From JADGRB01 sp036267635 (GTDB lineage: Bacteria; Myxococcota_A; Polyangia; Fen-1088): a stretch of 64,000 nt of DNA. How positions within the stretch are numbered: position 1 is the stretch's first letter; the number at the start of each line of letters is the position of its first letter. The position numbers and the translations under genes are program-made. Under the pieces are notes generated by a model, which was not told where the DNA came from, did no database searches, and was given only the letters and a program-made list of their open reading frames with translations. Location of the stretch: assembly GCA_036267635.1 (NCBI GenBank), contig DATAVR010000006.1:124001-188000 (forward strand). Direction: 5' to 3'. This document shows, in pieces, positions 1-7,949 of the stretch.

Positions 1-630
1 GTCGAGCGCCGGATCGGGTTGCGGCCGAACCAGCCAGGCTTGGGCGAAGGTCGACATCGCCCCGCTGTCCCCTTCGCGCGTGTAGCGCGCCACCCGCAGC
101 AGCGCCTCCTTGATTCGCCCCTGGACGAACAGGCGCGGCAGCGCCTCGGCGAGCGGCGCCTCGACCCGGCGCACCTCGCCGCCCGAGCAGAGGCGGGCGT
201 CGCGCGCGAAGATCCAGCGGAAGTGGGCGACGCCGTCGTCGCCGTAGACCGAGATCGGCGGAACGGGGAAGGGGACGTCGCCCCGGATGGAGCCGACCGC
301 CGCCTGATCGAAGGCGGCCACGCCGGAGCCCTTCACGATCGTCACCTCGGCCGGGCTGCCGTCCCAGCGGACGGTGAACAGCAGCTCCGCCTCGAGCGCC
401 GGGTTGTTGAGCGGATCGGTCGGCGGGCGCTTGGCGGCCACCTCCTCGATGAACAGGTTGGCCCAACGAAAGTGGATCGTGCGGTGGATTAACCGCAGGT
501 AGTCGCCCTCGGCCCCCTTGGCCGTGATGGGTGGTTCCGGCGCCGGCGTGACGGGGGCAGCCCCCCGAGCGATGCCGCACAGGCCACACGCCGCCACGAG
601 ACCCCATGCCAGCGGACGAAATCGGCGCAT
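1..630 (-). CDS. TonB C-terminal-domain protein, 3' end beyond window
   Basis: This frame is open from an ATG at 630 leftward to the window edge, giving 210 codons without a stop. The N-terminus (MRRFRPLAWGLVAACGLCG) looks like a signal peptide or signal anchor. Residues about 60-140 resemble the TonB C-terminal fold: a segment running LLFTVRWDGSPAEVTIVKGS, then FDQAAVGSIR and a proline-containing VPFPVPP. That domain is shared by energy-transducing TonB proteins and by periplasmic 'TonB family' proteins with other roles. No proline-rich spacer precedes it, so a classical energy transducer is unlikely. The start lies 12 bases from the divergent gene at 643, so the two promoters must sit inside each other's coding or leader sequence. 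The domain is recognised from its pattern; the function is not known. Confidence 0.75.
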   Translation of the reverse strand, partial: MRRFRPLAWGLVAACGLCGIARGAAPVTPAPEPPITAKGAEGDYLRLIHRTIHFRWANLFIEEVAAKRPPTDPLNNPALEAELLFTVRWDGSPAEVTIVKGSGVAAFDQAAVGSIRGDVPFPVPPISVYGDDGVAHFRWIFARDARLCSGGEVRRVEAPLAEALPRLFVQGRIKEALLRVARYTREGDSGAMSTFAQAWLVRPQPDPALD

Positions 631-642
631 ATTGAGGTGGCG

Positions 643-2019
643 ATGGGAAGACATCGAACCCGAACGGCCAGAGGTTACTCCTTATCGACGCGCGCCGTCC
701 ACGCGATCTGCCTCACCGGGGCCGTGGCCGCCGTCGGGATCGGCGCCCTGATCGCCAGGGCCGACCCGTCGCCGCCGCCCGTCCCGTCTCCTTTTCCGTC
801 TCCTTTTTTCGACTACCGGCTCGAGCGGCCGGGGGCCTCGCACAAGATCACCGTCCGCGATCTGCCGCCGCCGCGCGAGGCCGAATCGACGGACAACGGG
901 CCGCGGATTGTCCCGCGGCCGAAGGAGGCCTGGCCGGCGGCGCCAGCCGGGTTCAAGGTCGAGCTTTACGCCGACGGGCTCGCCAACCCGCGGCTCATCC
1001 GGGCCGCGCCGAACGGCGATCTCTTGGTCGCCGAGAGTGCCGTCGGCGAGCTGCGGCTGTTTCGCGGCGTCGGGGCCGATGGGCGCGCCGCCGAGATCGA
1101 GCGCTTCGCCACCGGTCTGAAGAAGCCGTTCGGGCTGGCGTTTTTTCCGCCGGGGAACGATCCGCGGTGGCTTTACGTGGGCAACACCGACTCTGTCGTC
1201 CGCTTTCCGTACCGCAGCGGCGATCTGAAGGCGCGCGGGCCGGCCGAGACCGTCGCCGAGCTGCCGGGCGGAGGGCTCCTGCGCGGGGGCGGCCACTGGA
1301 CGCGGGACTTGGCGTTCTCGCGTGACGGAAAGACGCTCTTCGTGTCGGTCGGATCGCACTCGAACGTCGACGACACCGACGGCAACGCGGCCGAGTTTCA
1401 CCGCGCCGACATCCTGGCCTTCGACAGCGACGGAAAAAACCTACGGGTCCATGCTTCGGGGATCCGCAACGCCGTGGGGATCGCGGTCCACCCGACGAGC
1501 GGCGAGCTCTGGGCGTCGGTCAACGAGCGCGATCTGCTGGGCGACAACCTGGTCCCCGACTACATCACGCACGTCGAGTCGGGAGGTTTCTACGGCTGGC
1601 CCTGGTTCTACATCGGCGGCCACCAGGACCCGCGCCACGCCGGCAAGCACCCCGAACTCGCGGCCAAGGTCGTCGTCCCCGACGTCCTGCTGCAACCGCA
1701 CGACGCTTCGCTGGAGATGACGTTCTACGACGGCGCGCAATTTCCGACCGAGTACCGCGGCGACATCTTCGCCGCCGAGCACGGCTCGTGGAACCGCAAG
1801 GCCCGCTGCGGTTACGAGGTGATCCGGGTGCCGATGCGTGGCGGAACCCGCGCGAGCGGCGAGTACGAAGATTTTCTCACCGGATTCGTGTCGCCGTCGG
1901 GCGACGTCTGGGGACGGCCGGTCGGCGTCGCCGTCGCCAAGGACGGCGCGCTCATGGTGACCGACGACGGCTCGAGCTCGATCTGGCGCGTCAGCTACGT
2001 CGGCCAGAAGAAAAAATGA
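643..2019 (+). CDS. Sorbosone dehydrogenase-like (GSDH beta-propeller) protein
   Basis: The predicted protein of about 458 residues has an N-terminal hydrophobic segment (about 20-38) for export or anchoring. A beta-propeller of the glucose/sorbosone dehydrogenase class follows from about residue 95 to the end. Typical signatures are the PGFKVELYADGL-type opening (here AGFKVELYADGLANPRLI), PNGDLLVAES, LYVGNTDSVVRFPY, FVSVGSHSNVDD, GIRNAVGIAVHP and GLAFFPPG. Relatives are PQQ-dependent periplasmic sugar or aldose dehydrogenases, but many family members have no proven activity. ATG 643 is chosen because GAGG at 634-637 sits five bases upstream; an in-frame GTG at 637 is the alternative. It is divergent from the TonB-domain gene with a 12-base gap. 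Confidence 0.85.
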   Translation: MGRHRTRTARGYSLSTRAVHAICLTGAVAAVGIGALIARADPSPPPVPSPFPSPFFDYRLERPGASHKITVRDLPPPREAESTDNGPRIVPRPKEAWPAAPAGFKVELYADGLANPRLIRAAPNGDLLVAESAVGELRLFRGVGADGRAAEIERFATGLKKPFGLAFFPPGNDPRWLYVGNTDSVVRFPYRSGDLKARGPAETVAELPGGGLLRGGGHWTRDLAFSRDGKTLFVSVGSHSNVDDTDGNAAEFHRADILAFDSDGKNLRVHASGIRNAVGIAVHPTSGELWASVNERDLLGDNLVPDYITHVESGGFYGWPWFYIGGHQDPRHAGKHPELAAKVVVPDVLLQPHDASLEMTFYDGAQFPTEYRGDIFAAEHGSWNRKARCGYEVIRVPMRGGTRASGEYEDFLTGFVSPSGDVWGRPVGVAVAKDGALMVTDDGSSSIWRVSYVGQKKK

Positions 2020-2036
2020 TCAGGCCGCCGCGTTGA

Positions 2037-3344
2037 TCAGGGTCCCCGCGCTTGATCGCTGCGGAAGCGGGCCACGGTGGTGGCGGGCGGGTTGATCCGG
2101 ACGACGGCGGCATCGGCGTCGACCACCAGCAGATCTTCCGGGCGCAGCCAGGCATAGAGGCCGCGCACCGAGGCCAGGAGCGGGCGGCCGGCCGCGCGCA
2201 CCAGCGCCGCGGGGCCGCCGTCCGCGGGAACGTCTCCGTCGACGACGAACGCAGACGCCCCGGCGGCGATCGCGTAGGCGGTCGAGAACAGCCCCAGCCG
2301 CTCGCTGGCGAGGACCGCCCCGGCGCGCACCAACGGGCGGCCGGTGGTGGCCGCGCCCGCGTACACCAGCACGCAGAGATCTTCGATCTCGGCCGCGCGC
2401 GCGCCGAGCCAATCGGCCGTCGCGTCGTCTCCGGCGGCTCCGGTGAACGGGACGCGGGCATAGGCGCGCGCCAGCTCGGAGAGCGCCTTCAAAGGGGCGG
2501 GGGCCGCGCAGGCCTCCGCCAGCCGGCCGCGGAAGCGCTCGTCGTCGAGGATCATGGCCAGCGAGGCGATCTCTCGCATGGCGGCCTCCGTCGTCGCGCC
2601 TGCCGCGCGCTGCAGCTCGGCGCGCAGCCGCGTCCAGATGGTCTCCAGGCTCGCGGTCTCGTGGGGCTTGGCGGCAGTGCCGGTCCTGGCCAGCGCCGCC
2701 AGCGTCGGCAGCGCCTCGGCGCGGCCCATCGCCGTGCCCCCCACGATCGAAACGCCGGTCAGGCGGACGGTCCGGCGGTCGGCGTCGGCCGCGCGCTGCC
2801 GCTCGCGCCCCTCGCCGCGCTCGAGCGCATGGTTGAGCACCGCGGCCAGCGCGGTCGCCAGCACGACCTCCTCGGCCGTGAAGGCCATGACGGCCCGCCG
2901 CTGCAACACCAGCACGCCCGCCGCGGCGCCACCCCGCAGCACCGGCACCGCCAGGAGCGCCGGAAACTGCTCCTCGCCGAGGCCGGGGATGTACTTGAAG
3001 CGCGCGTCGCGGTCCGCGTCGGCCACCGAGACCGGCCGCAGCCGGTCGGCGGCGAAGCCGGTGATCCCCTCGCCGCGCCCGAGGTGGACGCGCCCCAGCG
3101 CCTCAGGTGGAAAGCCGACGTTGCCGCGCATCGTGAACCGCTCGCCGTCTGGCCCCTCCTCGCGGACGTAGACGCTGGCGACGTCGGCGCTGGCGATCGC
3201 CGCGATGTCGCCGCACATCGCGGTCAGCACGTCCTCGAGCGGCGCCTCACCCTCGCCGAGCGAGATCAGACGGAAGATTCCGTCGAGCGTCGTGTGGTCG
3301 CCGCTGTCATGAACCTGATAGCCCCGGTTCTTCGCGCGTCCCAT
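2037..3344 (-). CDS. GAF plus PTS enzyme I-like (PtsP-type) protein lacking the PEP-binding barrel
   Basis: The protein has 435 residues. Residues about 15-175 form a GAF domain of the kind found at the N-terminus of PtsP (enzyme I-Ntr). Residues about 190-330 resemble the enzyme I N-terminal helical region (VRLTGVSIVGGTAMGRA, then a helical stretch with SLAMILDDERF). Residues about 335-430 resemble the swivelling phosphohistidine domain (RAGAVLASERLGLF, LLVVDADAAVVRINPP). The phospho-acceptor block, normally a GG-x-x-SH-x-AI type motif, is not visible, and the C-terminal PEP-binding TIM barrel of about 300 residues is absent. It therefore probably cannot transfer phosphate from PEP and may be a sensor or binding remnant. 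It lies between two plant-polymer genes on the same strand without an obvious operon link. Confidence 0.7.
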   Translation of the reverse strand: MGRAKNRGYQVHDSGDHTTLDGIFRLISLGEGEAPLEDVLTAMCGDIAAIASADVASVYVREEGPDGERFTMRGNVGFPPEALGRVHLGRGEGITGFAADRLRPVSVADADRDARFKYIPGLGEEQFPALLAVPVLRGGAAAGVLVLQRRAVMAFTAEEVVLATALAAVLNHALERGEGRERQRAADADRRTVRLTGVSIVGGTAMGRAEALPTLAALARTGTAAKPHETASLETIWTRLRAELQRAAGATTEAAMREIASLAMILDDERFRGRLAEACAAPAPLKALSELARAYARVPFTGAAGDDATADWLGARAAEIEDLCVLVYAGAATTGRPLVRAGAVLASERLGLFSTAYAIAAGASAFVVDGDVPADGGPAALVRAAGRPLLASVRGLYAWLRPEDLLVVDADAAVVRINPPATTVARFRSDQARGP

Positions 3345-3439
3345 GTTCGCCCTCGCTCTCTAAAATAGGTCTTTGACTGTTTCCGACATCTTTCCAAACG
3401 GAAAATTCGCCGTAAGTAAAAGGTGAGCGCGCCGACGCT

Positions 3440-4663
3440 TCAGTTGCCGGTCGGAGCCGGGATCTTGCCGGTGCCCGCACACCCGTGGACCAGCGCCGGG
3501 GTGTTGGCGGCCGAATCGAACACATAGGGGTAGGGGAGCGCGAACGGGACCACCTGCGCCGTCGGCACGTTCGAGCCGATCGAGGTGGGGAGGTTGTTGA
3601 CCAGATAGACGGAACCGGCGGTGGCGGGGGAATCCAAGATCGTCGTCACCGGGGCGTCGTTGGCGTTGATGGGCGTCGAGGCGACGTCCGAGAAGGAGCT
3701 GGCCTCGATGCGGACGTTCGCGCCGTCGGTGGAGGCGACGCCGTAGTTGGCGACGGTGTCGAAGAAGTTGTTGAGGACGTGGACGGTGCCGAACCGCACG
3801 CGCGGGCCGGTGCTCACGTTCTGGAACCAATCGTGGTCGTAGGTGACGTGCTCTTTGCCGGCGTCCTCGGCCGCGGCGGCGCTGCTGTCGGAGCGGCCGA
3901 CGAGCCCGCTGTCGCGGTGATCGTGGTAGTGCGTCCAAGAGACGGTGATGAAATCGCTTTGGTCGGAGATGTCGACCAGCCCGTCGTAGGAGGTCCCGGC
4001 GTCCGAGTCGCCGTTGCTCGAGAGATCGCAGTGATCGATCCAGATCTGATGCGACTCTTCGATGTGGATGGCGTCGATGGCGCCGTTGGTGTTCGGCATG
4101 GCGATCACCAGATTCCGAATCATCACGTTCGAGACCTTGGTCATCGCCAGTCCGCCGCCGAAGAACCCCGAGTTGCCGTCGGCGCCGAACACGGTCTTGT
4201 TCGACGAGACCCGAATCTGCTCGCCACCCGTGTCGCCGCCGTCCGGCGTGGGGGGGATGGTGATCATTCCCTTGACCACGATCGTCAGCGGCCCCGGCGT
4301 CTTGTCGCTCGCGTAGGTCGTGAACTCGGCCAACGCGTCGCTCGCCTGTGCGTCGACGACGACCAGCGTGCCTCCGTCGAGGGGGCCGCCGCCGCTGACC
4401 CCGCCGTCGAGCAGCAGCGTCGGCATGCCGGTGGGGCCGCCGTCCCATTCGCCGCCGAGGTCGCTCATCGTCGCGTAGCCGATGAGCGTGTCGGGGCAGT
4501 CTCCGGTCGGGATTGAAGAATCCTGAAGCGTCGACGAGTCCTGCGCGGGCGATCCGTCGCGACCAGTCGTGGCCCGGAGCGGGTAGAGCCGGACGTCACA
4601 GCTCGCGCCGGTCAGCACGACCAGGAGCACGGCTCCGAAATCCGGGAGGCGGGGGGGGCCCAC
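3440..4663 (-). CDS. Pectate lyase family PL1 homologue, lipoprotein
   Basis: The protein has 407 residues and starts at GTG 4663, because an in-frame stop lies just upstream at 4673-4675. The N-terminus ends in a lipobox (VVLTGASC, Cys22), so it is a predicted outer-surface or periplasmic lipoprotein. The right-handed beta-helix core of polysaccharide lyase family 1 is recognisable: IWIDHCDL (207-214), YDGLVDI (226-232), FITVSWTHYHDH (238-249) and PRVRFGTVHVLNN (287-299). The acidic residues expected to bind calcium (Asp227, Asp231) are kept. The arginine that normally begins the RxPxxR catalytic motif is Thr285, so activity is uncertain. PL1 enzymes cleave polygalacturonate by beta-elimination. 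The gene belongs to the pectin/uronate cluster by context. Confidence 0.85.
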   Translation of the reverse strand: MGPPRLPDFGAVLLVVLTGASCDVRLYPLRATTGRDGSPAQDSSTLQDSSIPTGDCPDTLIGYATMSDLGGEWDGGPTGMPTLLLDGGVSGGGPLDGGTLVVVDAQASDALAEFTTYASDKTPGPLTIVVKGMITIPPTPDGGDTGGEQIRVSSNKTVFGADGNSGFFGGGLAMTKVSNVMIRNLVIAMPNTNGAIDAIHIEESHQIWIDHCDLSSNGDSDAGTSYDGLVDISDQSDFITVSWTHYHDHRDSGLVGRSDSSAAAAEDAGKEHVTYDHDWFQNVSTGPRVRFGTVHVLNNFFDTVANYGVASTDGANVRIEASSFSDVASTPINANDAPVTTILDSPATAGSVYLVNNLPTSIGSNVPTAQVVPFALPYPYVFDSAANTPALVHGCAGTGKIPAPTGN

Positions 4664-4889
4664 ATCTCCATACTACATAGATAGAGCGCGGCGAGGTCGG
4701 GCAGGTGAACCGTACCGGGTGGCCCCGGACACTCACCAACCGGTAGGACAAATGTCGCTGCAAGCAGGACGCGGACGGCCGGTGCGGATCTCACGCGATC
4801 CCGTAGGGGTACGAATGACGCAACGCGCTCTGCGGCGACCCGTCGATCCGGCTGGGACAAGAATTGGCGCGCCGGGTAAGCTATTGACT
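4664..4889. promoter_or_regulatory. Divergent intergenic region, pectate lyase / ECF sigma factor
   Basis: These 226 bases separate the leftward pectate lyase gene from the rightward sigma factor and must hold both promoters if the sigma start at 4890 is right. I see no strong sigma-70 hexamers and no long inverted repeat. A GTG-initiated extension of the sigma frame runs back to 4719, so part of this stretch could be coding. Confidence 0.35.
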
Positions 4890-5573
4890 GTGCCGTCCCC
4901 CTCCGGCCTGCGTGCCGACGGCCGAGAGCGCCCAGCCGCTCCGGTCGCGCCCGAGACGCCGAAGCCCGCGCTTCCCGTCGAGGCGGCGCACTACGCCGAC
5001 GACGCCGAGCTGGTGGCGGGCCTCCGCCGCGGGGAGGCGCGGGCGCGGACCATCGTCGTCGAGCGGTACGAGCCGCTGGTCGAGCGGCTGGTCGCGGGAG
5101 CGCTCGGTATCGACGCCGAGATCGCGGACGTGGTCCAGGATGTCTTCGTCGCCGTCCTCGAAGGCGTCCACAACCTCAAGGATGCCTCCGCGTTGCGGAG
5201 CTGGATCGCGACGCTGACGGTCTTCACCGCGCGGGGCCGTATCCGCCGCCGCCGCCGCTGGCGCTGGATCCGGTTCGTGGCGCCCGAGGAGGTCCCCGAG
5301 GTGCCGGTCGCCCCGCCGCAAGGGGAGACCCACGAAGCGGTGCGGGCGACCTACGCGATCCTGTCCGAGTTTCCGGCCGACGAGCGGCTGGCGTTTTCGC
5401 TTCGCTTCGTCTCGGAGATGCAGCTGACCGAGGTGGCCGCGGCGTGCCGCGTGTCGCTGGCGACGGTCAAGCGGCGATTGGCACGTGCCGAGAAGCGGTT
5501 CGTGGAAGCAGCGCGCTCGCACCCGGCGCTGAACGATCGGATGACACGAGGGGGGCGGTGGGGCGAGTCATGA
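4890..5573 (+). CDS. ECF-type RNA polymerase sigma factor
   Basis: The protein has about 227 residues from GTG 4890. Region 2 lies at about 38-110 (ELVAGLRRGEARA, then DVVQDVFVAVLEGV and LRSWIATLTVFTARGRIRR). Region 4 lies at about 160-212, with a helix-turn-helix ending LTEVAAACRVSLATVKRRLARAE. The layout, without regions 1 and 3, is that of an extracytoplasmic-function sigma factor that directs RNA polymerase to a small regulon. The frame is open upstream to a GTG at 4719, but that stretch is low in conserved features and would make an unusually long N-terminus. Its stop overlaps the next start as ATGA (5570-5573), so the downstream FecR-like protein is probably translationally coupled and is its likely regulator. 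Confidence 0.88.
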   Translation: MPSPSGLRADGRERPAAPVAPETPKPALPVEAAHYADDAELVAGLRRGEARARTIVVERYEPLVERLVAGALGIDAEIADVVQDVFVAVLEGVHNLKDASALRSWIATLTVFTARGRIRRRRRWRWIRFVAPEEVPEVPVAPPQGETHEAVRATYAILSEFPADERLAFSLRFVSEMQLTEVAAACRVSLATVKRRLARAEKRFVEAARSHPALNDRMTRGGRWGES

Positions 5574-6859
5574 ACCGGGAGCCGAACAAGATGAACGGGG
5601 AGCTCGAATCGTTGATGCGCGACGTGGGTCGCGTCGTCGAGGGCGCGGCCCAGCGGCAGAATATCTTGCCGCAGATCCAGGCGCGCCTCACCGCGCGGGA
5701 GAGCCTGCGGGCCCGTCCCGGCGCCCGCACGGCGCTCCGCTGGGGCTTGGCGCTGAGTGGCCTGACCGCCTGCGCCGCGGCCGCGCTGATCGTCCTCGGC
5801 CCACATGCGCTCTCGTACGCGGTGTCGGGGGTGGGAGAGGGGCAGATCGGGACACCGCTCGTCGCGCCAGCCTTGGCGCCTCTCGAGGTCCGCTTCTCCG
5901 ACGGTTCGGCGGTGACGATCCCGCCGCGCGCCGCCGCCCGGGTCGACGCGCTCGATCGCAACGGCGCGACGGTGGCGATCGAAGACGGGACGCTCGAGGT
6001 TTCGGTCATCCACCGCGCGCACACGCGCTGGCAGGTGCGGGCCGGCGGCTATCGGATCCAGGTGACCGGCACCCGCTTCGCGGCCGATTGGGATCGATCG
6101 AACCGGGCGCTGACGGTCACCATGCACGAGGGCTCGGTGTTGGTCTCGGGTCCGGGGCTCAAGGAGCCCGTTCGGGTCGTCACCGGCCAGCGTCTGCGCG
6201 CCAGCGCGAGCGGCGCCGACCTCGGGCTCGAAGGCGAGCCGGCTCCGCAGGCTGAAATCGAAGCACCGGCGCCGTCGGAGCGCGCGCCAGCTCCGATGCT
6301 GGCGCCGCCGCCGCCGACGGAGATCGCTCCGACGGTGGAGCACGCTTCTGCGCCGCGCGCCCGTCACGTCGAGGCGATGGCGGCCCACGCCGCTGCTCCC
6401 GGCGTTTCCGACTGGCGCATCGCCGCGGGACGGGCGGAATACCGAGACGCGCTCGCGGCCGCCGTGCTCGAAGGGTGGCGGGCGGAGTGTGCGCGGCTCG
6501 GCGCCGACGATCTCGTGCTGCTCGGCGACGTGGCCCGATTGGCCGGCGATCTCGACCGCGCCGAGGAGGCCTATCGTTCGGCGCGCCGCCGGTTCCCGCA
6601 GGCCGACCGTCCGACGTTCGCGCTCGGGCTCATCGCCTTCGAGGGGCGCCACAATTACAGGCTGGCGGGCGACCTGTTCGCCAGCTACCTCCGATCGTTC
6701 CCGCGTGGCCCGCTGGCCCGCGAGGCGGCCGGCCGGCTGATCGAGTCACGGCTCAAGGCCGGCGACGGCGCCGAGGCGCGGCAGGCCGCGACCTCCTACC
6801 TCCACGATTTCCCCGGCGGACCGCACGCCGCTCTGGCCAGACGCACGGTCGGTCCGTGA
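5570..6859 (+). CDS. FecR-domain membrane protein with TPR-like C-terminus (putative anti-sigma)
   Basis: The protein has 429 residues. A short cytoplasmic N-terminus (about 1-53) is followed by one membrane segment (about 54-78). A FecR domain lies at about 100-205, with the typical progression SDGSAVTIPPRAAARVD, DGTLEVSVIH, YRIQVTGTRFAADWD and MHEGSVLVSGPG. A Pro/Ala-rich linker leads into helical TPR-like repeats (about 305-420) containing GDVARLAGDLDRAEEAYRSA. FecR-like proteins relay a periplasmic signal to a cognate ECF sigma factor, and the sigma gene is immediately upstream with a 4-base overlap. The C-terminal TPR fusion is a common myxobacterial arrangement. The stop overlaps the next start (GTGA at 6856-6859). 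Confidence 0.85.
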   Translation: MNREPNKMNGELESLMRDVGRVVEGAAQRQNILPQIQARLTARESLRARPGARTALRWGLALSGLTACAAAALIVLGPHALSYAVSGVGEGQIGTPLVAPALAPLEVRFSDGSAVTIPPRAAARVDALDRNGATVAIEDGTLEVSVIHRAHTRWQVRAGGYRIQVTGTRFAADWDRSNRALTVTMHEGSVLVSGPGLKEPVRVVTGQRLRASASGADLGLEGEPAPQAEIEAPAPSERAPAPMLAPPPPTEIAPTVEHASAPRARHVEAMAAHAAAPGVSDWRIAAGRAEYRDALAAAVLEGWRAECARLGADDLVLLGDVARLAGDLDRAEEAYRSARRRFPQADRPTFALGLIAFEGRHNYRLAGDLFASYLRSFPRGPLAREAAGRLIESRLKAGDGAEARQAATSYLHDFPGGPHAALARRTVGP

Positions 6860-7881
6860 TCCCCCGCGGCGGCTCGCTGGCCGCCGTCGCAATCACTCTG
6901 TTCATCTCCGCCGCCTCGGTCGCCGCTCCGCTCGACGTTCCGGGCGTGCCGCCCGGACCGCTGCGGGTGGCGCTCCTCTCGGCCACCAACGACGACCCGT
7001 TGGCCGGGCGTCTCGACGCCGAGCTGCACACGATCGGGTTGGACGTCTCGCGGTCGGTCGTCTCACCCACGATGGGGATCGAGGAGCAGGTGCGCCGAGA
7101 GCTGGCCGGCGGCGCGCGCGCGGTGATCGTGGCCGACGGGCACCGAACGGACGTCTGGATCTCCGAGCCGGGCTCGGATCGCGTGGCGCTGCGCCAAGAT
7201 CTGGAGGTCGACCAGACTTCGGGCCTTCAGGCCGTGCTGGCCCTGCGCACGGTCGAGTTCCTGCGGATCAGCCTGGGTCTGGTGAGCGCACCGACGGTGG
7301 TGCCGCTCGAGCCCGCGCCCGCCGTCGCCCGTACGTTGTCTCCTTCGCCTCCGCCCGAGCCGAGACGATGGTTGGCGATCGACGTTTCATCAGGTGTCCT
7401 GGCCAGCGTCGGCGGCCTCGGCGCCATGGCCGTCGCCGGCCTCAGCTTGCGCGCGCAGCTCGCCGGCCTCGTCGGGGCCGAGCTCTGCGCCTACTTTCCG
7501 CTGACCGACTCCGAGCTTTCGGAGACGGAGGGGCAGGCCCGCACTTCCGTCTCGCTGGCGGGCGGTGGTCTGTTGCTTGCCCCCCTCGGCGACCGACGCT
7601 TGTCGTTTGACCTCGCCGCGGGGACGCTGGCGGTCTTCGTCAGGACGACCGGAACACCGACTGCGGCCGGCCCCGAAATGACCGACGCACAGATCGGCCT
7701 GGCCCTCTATGCGCGGGGTGCGGCGCGGTTTCGGCTGGCGGAGCGCCTGGCCTTGCGCATCGACCTCCTGGGCGGGAGCGCGGTGCGCCGCCCGGTCATC
7801 TCCGTCGCCGGGGGGCGAGACATTGCCACCTGGGGGACGGCCTTCGCCGCCGGCATGGGCGGCGCCGAGCTGCGGTTTTAG
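6856..7881 (+). CDS. Exported protein of unknown function, third gene of sigma/FecR operon
   Basis: The protein has 341 residues starting at GTG 6856, overlapping the preceding stop. It has a signal peptide (about 1-24, ending SAASVAA) and an N-terminal domain at about 30-130 (LRVALLSATNDDPLAGRLDAEL, then a Gly/Ala-rich segment with AVIVADGHRTDVWI). After a Pro-rich linker (about 135-165), the C-terminal half has alternating Gly/aromatic/hydrophobic strands consistent with a small beta-barrel or beta-rich domain. No enzyme motif is visible. Its place behind an ECF sigma and FecR-like pair suggests an envelope protein co-expressed with the signalling module. Layout is similar to 23809-25002, which also precedes an ECF sigma gene. 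Confidence 0.7.
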   Translation: MIPRGGSLAAVAITLFISAASVAAPLDVPGVPPGPLRVALLSATNDDPLAGRLDAELHTIGLDVSRSVVSPTMGIEEQVRRELAGGARAVIVADGHRTDVWISEPGSDRVALRQDLEVDQTSGLQAVLALRTVEFLRISLGLVSAPTVVPLEPAPAVARTLSPSPPPEPRRWLAIDVSSGVLASVGGLGAMAVAGLSLRAQLAGLVGAELCAYFPLTDSELSETEGQARTSVSLAGGGLLLAPLGDRRLSFDLAAGTLAVFVRTTGTPTAAGPEMTDAQIGLALYARGAARFRLAERLALRIDLLGGSAVRRPVISVAGGRDIATWGTAFAAGMGGAELRF

Positions 7882-7949
7882 CGCGCCGCGGTTTTGACGC
7901 CGCCGCGGCCTGAGCCGCCTCGCGCCGGCGCGAACACTGATTCGAGGCA

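Noticed and set aside
4719..4889. N-terminal extension of the first ECF sigma factor
   Set aside because: It would add 57 residues without sigma features in what is probably the promoter region; GTG 4890 gives a normal length. The extension cannot be fully excluded.
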